This document shows, in pieces, positions 60,809 to 64,000 of a stretch of 64,000 bases of DNA (position 1 is the stretch's first letter; each line of letters starts with the position of its first letter). Origin of the DNA: Agrococcus pavilionensis RW1 (GTDB lineage: Bacteria > Actinomycetota > Actinomycetes > Actinomycetales > Microbacteriaceae); contig NZ_ASHR01000021.1 in the NCBI RefSeq assembly GCF_000400485.1, positions 1 through 64,000 on the forward strand, read 5' to 3'. The notes beneath the pieces are model-generated. The model was not told where the DNA came from. It saw only the letters and a program-made list of their open reading frames with translations, and ran no database searches. The position numbers and the translations under genes were made by a program.

Positions 60809-61690
60809 ATGTATTTCCACCGCCAGGAGCTGCAGCACAAGGCCACACCGGACAAGCCCGATGCGGTCTACGCGCGCAAGCTGCAGGAGGTGCTGGGCGG
60901 GCAGTACGGCGAGATCTCGGTCGCGATGCAGTACTCGTTCCAGGCCTGGAACATGCACATGCCCGGCAAGTACCGAGACCTCGTCTTCGGCATCGCCGCC
61001 GAGGAGATGGGGCACGTCGAGATGCTCGCGGTCATGATCGCGCAGCTGCTCGAGAAGGCGCCGCTCGGCATCACCGATGACGCCGTGCAGTCCGACCCGA
61101 CGGTCGCTGCCGTCGTCGGCGGCACCGACATCCAGCACGGCATCGTCGCCGGTGCCGGCGCTCGCCCCGTCGACTCGATGGGCAACCCGTGGCAGGGCAG
61201 CTACATCACGGCGAGCGGCAACCTGCTCGCCGACTTCACGTCCAACGCGAACGCCGAGATGCAGGGCCGCGTGCAGGTCGCCCGGCTGTACCACATGACC
61301 GACGACCACGGCGTGCGCGACCTGCTGAAGTTCCTGCTCGCGCGAGACACGATGCACCAGAACCAGTGGATGGCCGCCGCGGCGGAGCTGCGCGAGGAGG
61401 GCCTCGAGGGCTGGCCGGTGCCGTCGAACTTCCCGCAGCGGAAGGAGCACACCGACGTGTCGTACGAGTACATCAACTTCAGCGACGGCGAGGCCGCGAG
61501 CGAGGGCAGCTGGGCGAAGGGCCCGACGCCCGACGGCCACGGCGAGTTCTCCTACCGCAGCGAGCCCGAGCCCGGCGTGCCGATGCCGCCAGCGACGCAG
61601 CCCGATGCGCGCTGGTACGGCACGACGCCCAAGCCGAACACGATGGAGAAGATCGCCGGCGAGGTGCAGGACAAGCTCCACATGGAGTGA
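60809..61690 (+). CDS. Manganese catalase
   Basis: 293 aa from ATG 60809 (CGGGAGG 6 bases upstream). A di-manganese ferritin-like catalase: LQEVLGGQYGEISVAMQYSFQAWNM (~27-51, first Glu), GIAAEEMGHVEMLAVMI (~64-80, E...EExxH), and a second E and H pair in ANAEMQGRVQVARLYHMTDDHGVRDLLKFLLARDTMHQNQW (~150-190). It degrades H2O2 to water and oxygen. The C-terminal ~80 residues are the usual extended tail. A clear terminator follows. Confidence 0.93.
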   Translation: MYFHRQELQHKATPDKPDAVYARKLQEVLGGQYGEISVAMQYSFQAWNMHMPGKYRDLVFGIAAEEMGHVEMLAVMIAQLLEKAPLGITDDAVQSDPTVAAVVGGTDIQHGIVAGAGARPVDSMGNPWQGSYITASGNLLADFTSNANAEMQGRVQVARLYHMTDDHGVRDLLKFLLARDTMHQNQWMAAAAELREEGLEGWPVPSNFPQRKEHTDVSYEYINFSDGEAASEGSWAKGPTPDGHGEFSYRSEPEPGVPMPPATQPDARWYGTTPKPNTMEKIAGEVQDKLHME

Positions 61691-61720
61691 GCTGGGCCCT
61701 GCGACGGGTGCAGGACGACT

Positions 61721-61750
61721 GACGGGGTGCTGGCGAACCAGCACCCCGTC
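61721..61750. terminator. Bidirectional terminator hairpin
   Basis: A perfect 13-bp stem, GACGGGGTGCTGG (61721-61733) with CCAGCACCCCGTC (61738-61750), closed by a CGAA tetraloop. It lies between the converging catalase and DUF6421 genes (30 and 36 bases away) and could serve both. Confidence 0.85.
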
Positions 61751-61786
61751 GGTGCGAGCGCACCCGTTGCGAAGGAGGAGCGGCGG

Positions 61787-63160
61787 CTACACCGTCTCGG
61801 CGGTGATGCCCTTCGTCGAGGCGATGACGTCGCGCATCTTCTTCTCGAAGGCCTCGTAGAACATCGAGAGCGGGAACTCGTCGTCCATCACGAGGTCGGT
61901 GAGCTGGCGCGGCGTGCCGTCGAGCGGCAGGTTCCCGGCCTTCCACGCGGATGCGGGGTGCGGCTCGACGACGGAGGAGACGAGCTCGTAGGCAGCGAGC
62001 CAGTGCGCGACCTTGGGGCGGTCGATCGACTTCCAGTAGAGCAGCTCGATCGCCTCGCCGAGCTTGTTGACGACGTCGGGCACCTCGTCCCAGTCGAAGG
62101 CGAGCTGCGTGTCGGTCCAGTGCAGCACGCGGTGCTGGTGCAGCCACGCGAAGAGCAGCTGGCCGCCGAGCCCGTCGTAGTTGCGCACGCGCGAGCCCGT
62201 GATCGCGAAGCGGAAGATGCGGTCGAAGATCACCGCGTACTGCACGAGCTTCGCGTGCTTCGCGAGGTCGCGGTCGGCATCCGTCGCGTGCTCGTCGGCC
62301 GCGATGCGCCGCTCGATCGCGACCGCCTCGCGGAACGCGGTGAGGTCGCAGCGCAGCTCCTCGAGCGAGTAGAGGAAGAACGGCATGCGCTGCTTGATCA
62401 TGAACGGGTCGAACGGCAGGTCGCCGCGCATGTGGGTGCGGTCGTGGATGAGGTCCCACATGACGAAGGTGCGCTCGGCGAGGCCCTGGTCGGCGAGCAT
62501 CTCGGCGGCGTCGGCGGGCAGCTCGAGCTTCGTGACGTCGCACGCCGCCTCGACGACGCGGCGGAAGCGGGCGGCCTCGCGGTCCTGGAAGATCGCGCCC
62601 CACGTGAACGCCGGGATCTCGCGCATCGCGACCGTCTCGGGGAAGAGCACGGCCGAGTTCGTGTCGTAGCCGGCGGTGAAGTCGATGAAGCGCAGCGGCA
62701 CGAAGAGCTTGTTCGAGTAGTCGCCAGCCTCGAGGTCGGCGATGAACTCGGGCCAGATGACCTCGACGACCACGGCCTCGACCTTGCGGTCGGGCGAGCC
62801 GTTCTGGGTGTACATCGGGAAGACGACGAGGTGCTGCAGGCCGTCGACGCGGTGCTCCTGCGGCTGGAACTGCACGAGCGCGTCGAAGAAGTCGGGCTCG
62901 CCGAAGCCCGAGGCGGCCCAGCGCTCGAAGTCGCGCGCGGCCTGGTCGAGGTAGGCGGCGTCGTGCGGGAACTCGGGGGCGATGTCGCGGATGCCCTGGG
63001 TCAGGTCGGCGACGTGGGCGCGCGCGCTCTCGTGGTGCGCGGCGTCGTCGATGGCGCCGCTCTTCGACTGGAGCGGCTGCAGCGCCGTCGCCGCGGCCTT
63101 GATGCGGAGCCAGGCGGGGTGCTGGCGGAGGTCGGCGGCGGTGGCCTGGGTCATCGTCAT
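61787..63160 (-). CDS. DUF6421 family protein
   Basis: 457 aa from ATG 63160 (GGGAGG upstream). It matches a family, DUF6421, that I know from actinobacteria with no assigned function. Features include FPMYTQNGSPDRKVEAVVVEVIWPEFIADLEAG (~105-137), FTWGAIFQDREAARFRRVVEAACDV, and WDLIHDRTHMRGDLPFDPFMIKQRMPFFLYSLEELRCDLTAFRE (~233-276), where conserved His/Asp/Glu could bind a metal. There is no signal peptide or membrane segment. It converges on the catalase gene. Confidence 0.82.
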   Translation of the reverse strand: MTMTQATAADLRQHPAWLRIKAAATALQPLQSKSGAIDDAAHHESARAHVADLTQGIRDIAPEFPHDAAYLDQAARDFERWAASGFGEPDFFDALVQFQPQEHRVDGLQHLVVFPMYTQNGSPDRKVEAVVVEVIWPEFIADLEAGDYSNKLFVPLRFIDFTAGYDTNSAVLFPETVAMREIPAFTWGAIFQDREAARFRRVVEAACDVTKLELPADAAEMLADQGLAERTFVMWDLIHDRTHMRGDLPFDPFMIKQRMPFFLYSLEELRCDLTAFREAVAIERRIAADEHATDADRDLAKHAKLVQYAVIFDRIFRFAITGSRVRNYDGLGGQLLFAWLHQHRVLHWTDTQLAFDWDEVPDVVNKLGEAIELLYWKSIDRPKVAHWLAAYELVSSVVEPHPASAWKAGNLPLDGTPRQLTDLVMDDEFPLSMFYEAFEKKMRDVIASTKGITAETV

Positions 63161-63442
63161 GGGAGCCTCCCTGGCGGTCGGTGCGGGCTGCGGGTGGCCG
63201 GATCGGCCCGTGAGGCGCACCGTCTGTGCGCGTTTCCAGCGTATGGGCCGCCCGGCGCACGTATCTTGCGTTCCGGCCGCCGTTTCCTGCCCGTTCCGAG
63301 TGGCACGGCGGAGCCTGCGGTCTCGCGCAACGCTCTTGCGCGGGGCACTGAGCATCGCCTCAGGAGGCCGCCAAGTCGGCTCGGCGAGCCTCGCGGGTTC
63401 GCCACGCTGGAGGGTGGTCATCGAGCAGGAGCGGGAGGGGCT

Positions 63443-63907
63443 GTGAACGAGGGTTCGCTGTCATCGCGCGCCGCGCTGCCGATCGGAGGGCGGATCGTCG
63501 CTGCGATCGCCGTGCACCTGCTCGCCGCCCTCGTGCTCGAGCGCACCGCCTCGCCGGGGGTGAGCGACCTGCTGCGCGTGCCGCTGCCGAGCGGCGGCGG
63601 GCCCGCCGAGGCGCTCGCGGGCTGGGCGCTGCCATCTGCAGCGCCGCTTGCCGTCTGGGCGCTGCTCGTGGTCGGGCGGGCCTGGGTGCTGCAGCGCGGC
63701 TACTCGGCGTTCTGGTTCGTGGGAGCGGCGCTGCTCGTCGCCGCGGCGACCTTCCCGATCGTGCTGCTGCAGGCGCTCGTCACCGGCAGTCGCGAGGCCG
63801 TCGCCACGGCGCTCGCCGCCTGGCTCATCCCGCCGTGCGCCGCCACCGTCGCCGCGATGGCCCGCGTCACGCGGGGTGCGCGCGACGACCGCTCCTCGCC
63901 GCAGTAG
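63443..63907 (+). CDS. Uncharacterised membrane protein
   Basis: 154 aa from GTG 63443 (GGGAGGGGC 3-9 bases upstream). Four hydrophobic segments at about 15-34, 60-80, 88-108 and 118-137. No recognised domain. The 282 bases before it (63161-63442) hold only the divergent promoter region with the DUF6421 gene and no other feature I can support. Confidence 0.65.
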   Translation: MNEGSLSSRAALPIGGRIVAAIAVHLLAALVLERTASPGVSDLLRVPLPSGGGPAEALAGWALPSAAPLAVWALLVVGRAWVLQRGYSAFWFVGAALLVAAATFPIVLLQALVTGSREAVATALAAWLIPPCAATVAAMARVTRGARDDRSSPQ

Positions 63908-64000
63908 CCGAGGAGCCTGCGTCATCGGCTCGTGGGCCGGTACGCTTGGCGCTGCAGCGACCGCCGCTCCTGCCAGCGCCCTGGGCCGAGTCTGGAAGCG

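Noticed and set aside
63908-64000. tRNA, SRP RNA or other RNA gene at the right end
   Set aside because: No cloverleaf or conserved RNA core could be drawn in the last 93 bases.

Overview
The window is high-GC DNA with the gene density, GTG starts, short intergenic gaps and gene families of an actinobacterium. The gene set (DUF6421, DUF3516 helicase, deazaflavin-dependent nitroreductases, HNH and GIY-YIG proteins, an SH3-like Rv0428c-type protein) suggests Microbacteriaceae, possibly Agrococcus or a relative; this is an inference from family content, not a database match. No rRNA, tRNA or CRISPR array was seen. About 14 genes have a -10-like hexamer (TANNNT, or CAGACT) ending 6-7 bases before the start codon, the architecture of leaderless transcripts.

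Layout. 1-371: the end of an IS110-type transposase. 413-3091: a metQ-metI-metN methionine importer on the minus strand with its terminator. 3349-12861: a defence island of visibly lower GC. It has a plus-strand cassette (putative nuclease, MORC/MutL-like GHKL ATPase, Z1 helicase-like ATPase, DUF4420 PD-(D/E)XK nuclease, AIPR protein) followed by a convergent cytosine-C5 methyltransferase and a divergent Vsr nuclease. Its content resembles the Mza (MutL, Z1, DUF, AIPR) antiphage systems and the MORC/Z1 restriction-modification operons. 12862-13962 is debris without a convincing gene. 13963-16912: a SAM-riboswitch-controlled MFS transporter and FMN monooxygenase, probably for organosulfur use.

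17047-25830: a GIY-YIG protein, a RidA gene broken by a frameshift, a NERD/UvrD-type helicase carrying a palindromic repeat inside its reading frame, a potassium channel, then an amidohydrolase-SDR operon divergent from an MFS transporter and its probable FCD regulator. 25864-26870: a small islet with a helicase pseudogene and a toxin-antitoxin pair, bounded by a 25-bp direct repeat that overlaps the start of a LysR gene. 26856-31775: LysR regulator, aminotransferase, semialdehyde dehydrogenase and alanine dehydrogenase. 32080-34113: MerR and SulP, separated by a dyad operator. 34765-38807: an amino-sugar locus (nagB, GntR/UTRA, SIS protein, PTS EIIBC) with a DasR-type site.

38998-44302: Zn-alcohol dehydrogenase, small proteins, CDF cation transporter, AlkD, NhaA. 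44428-48009: a sulfide/persulfide locus (DUF2892, thioredoxin, TauE, CstB-like MBL-rhodanese, two cysteine-rich micropeptides) divergent from a CsoR-family regulator of CstR type with two palindromic operators between them. 48026-53759: a frameshifted glycosyltransferase, M18 aminopeptidase, LapA-like protein, palindromic repeats, a zinc-ribbon SDR and hicAB. 53795-63907: DUF3516 helicase, deazaflavin-dependent enzymes, several small membrane proteins, an XRE-regulated membrane protein with a double operator, a tandem palindromic repeat array, manganese catalase, and DUF6421.
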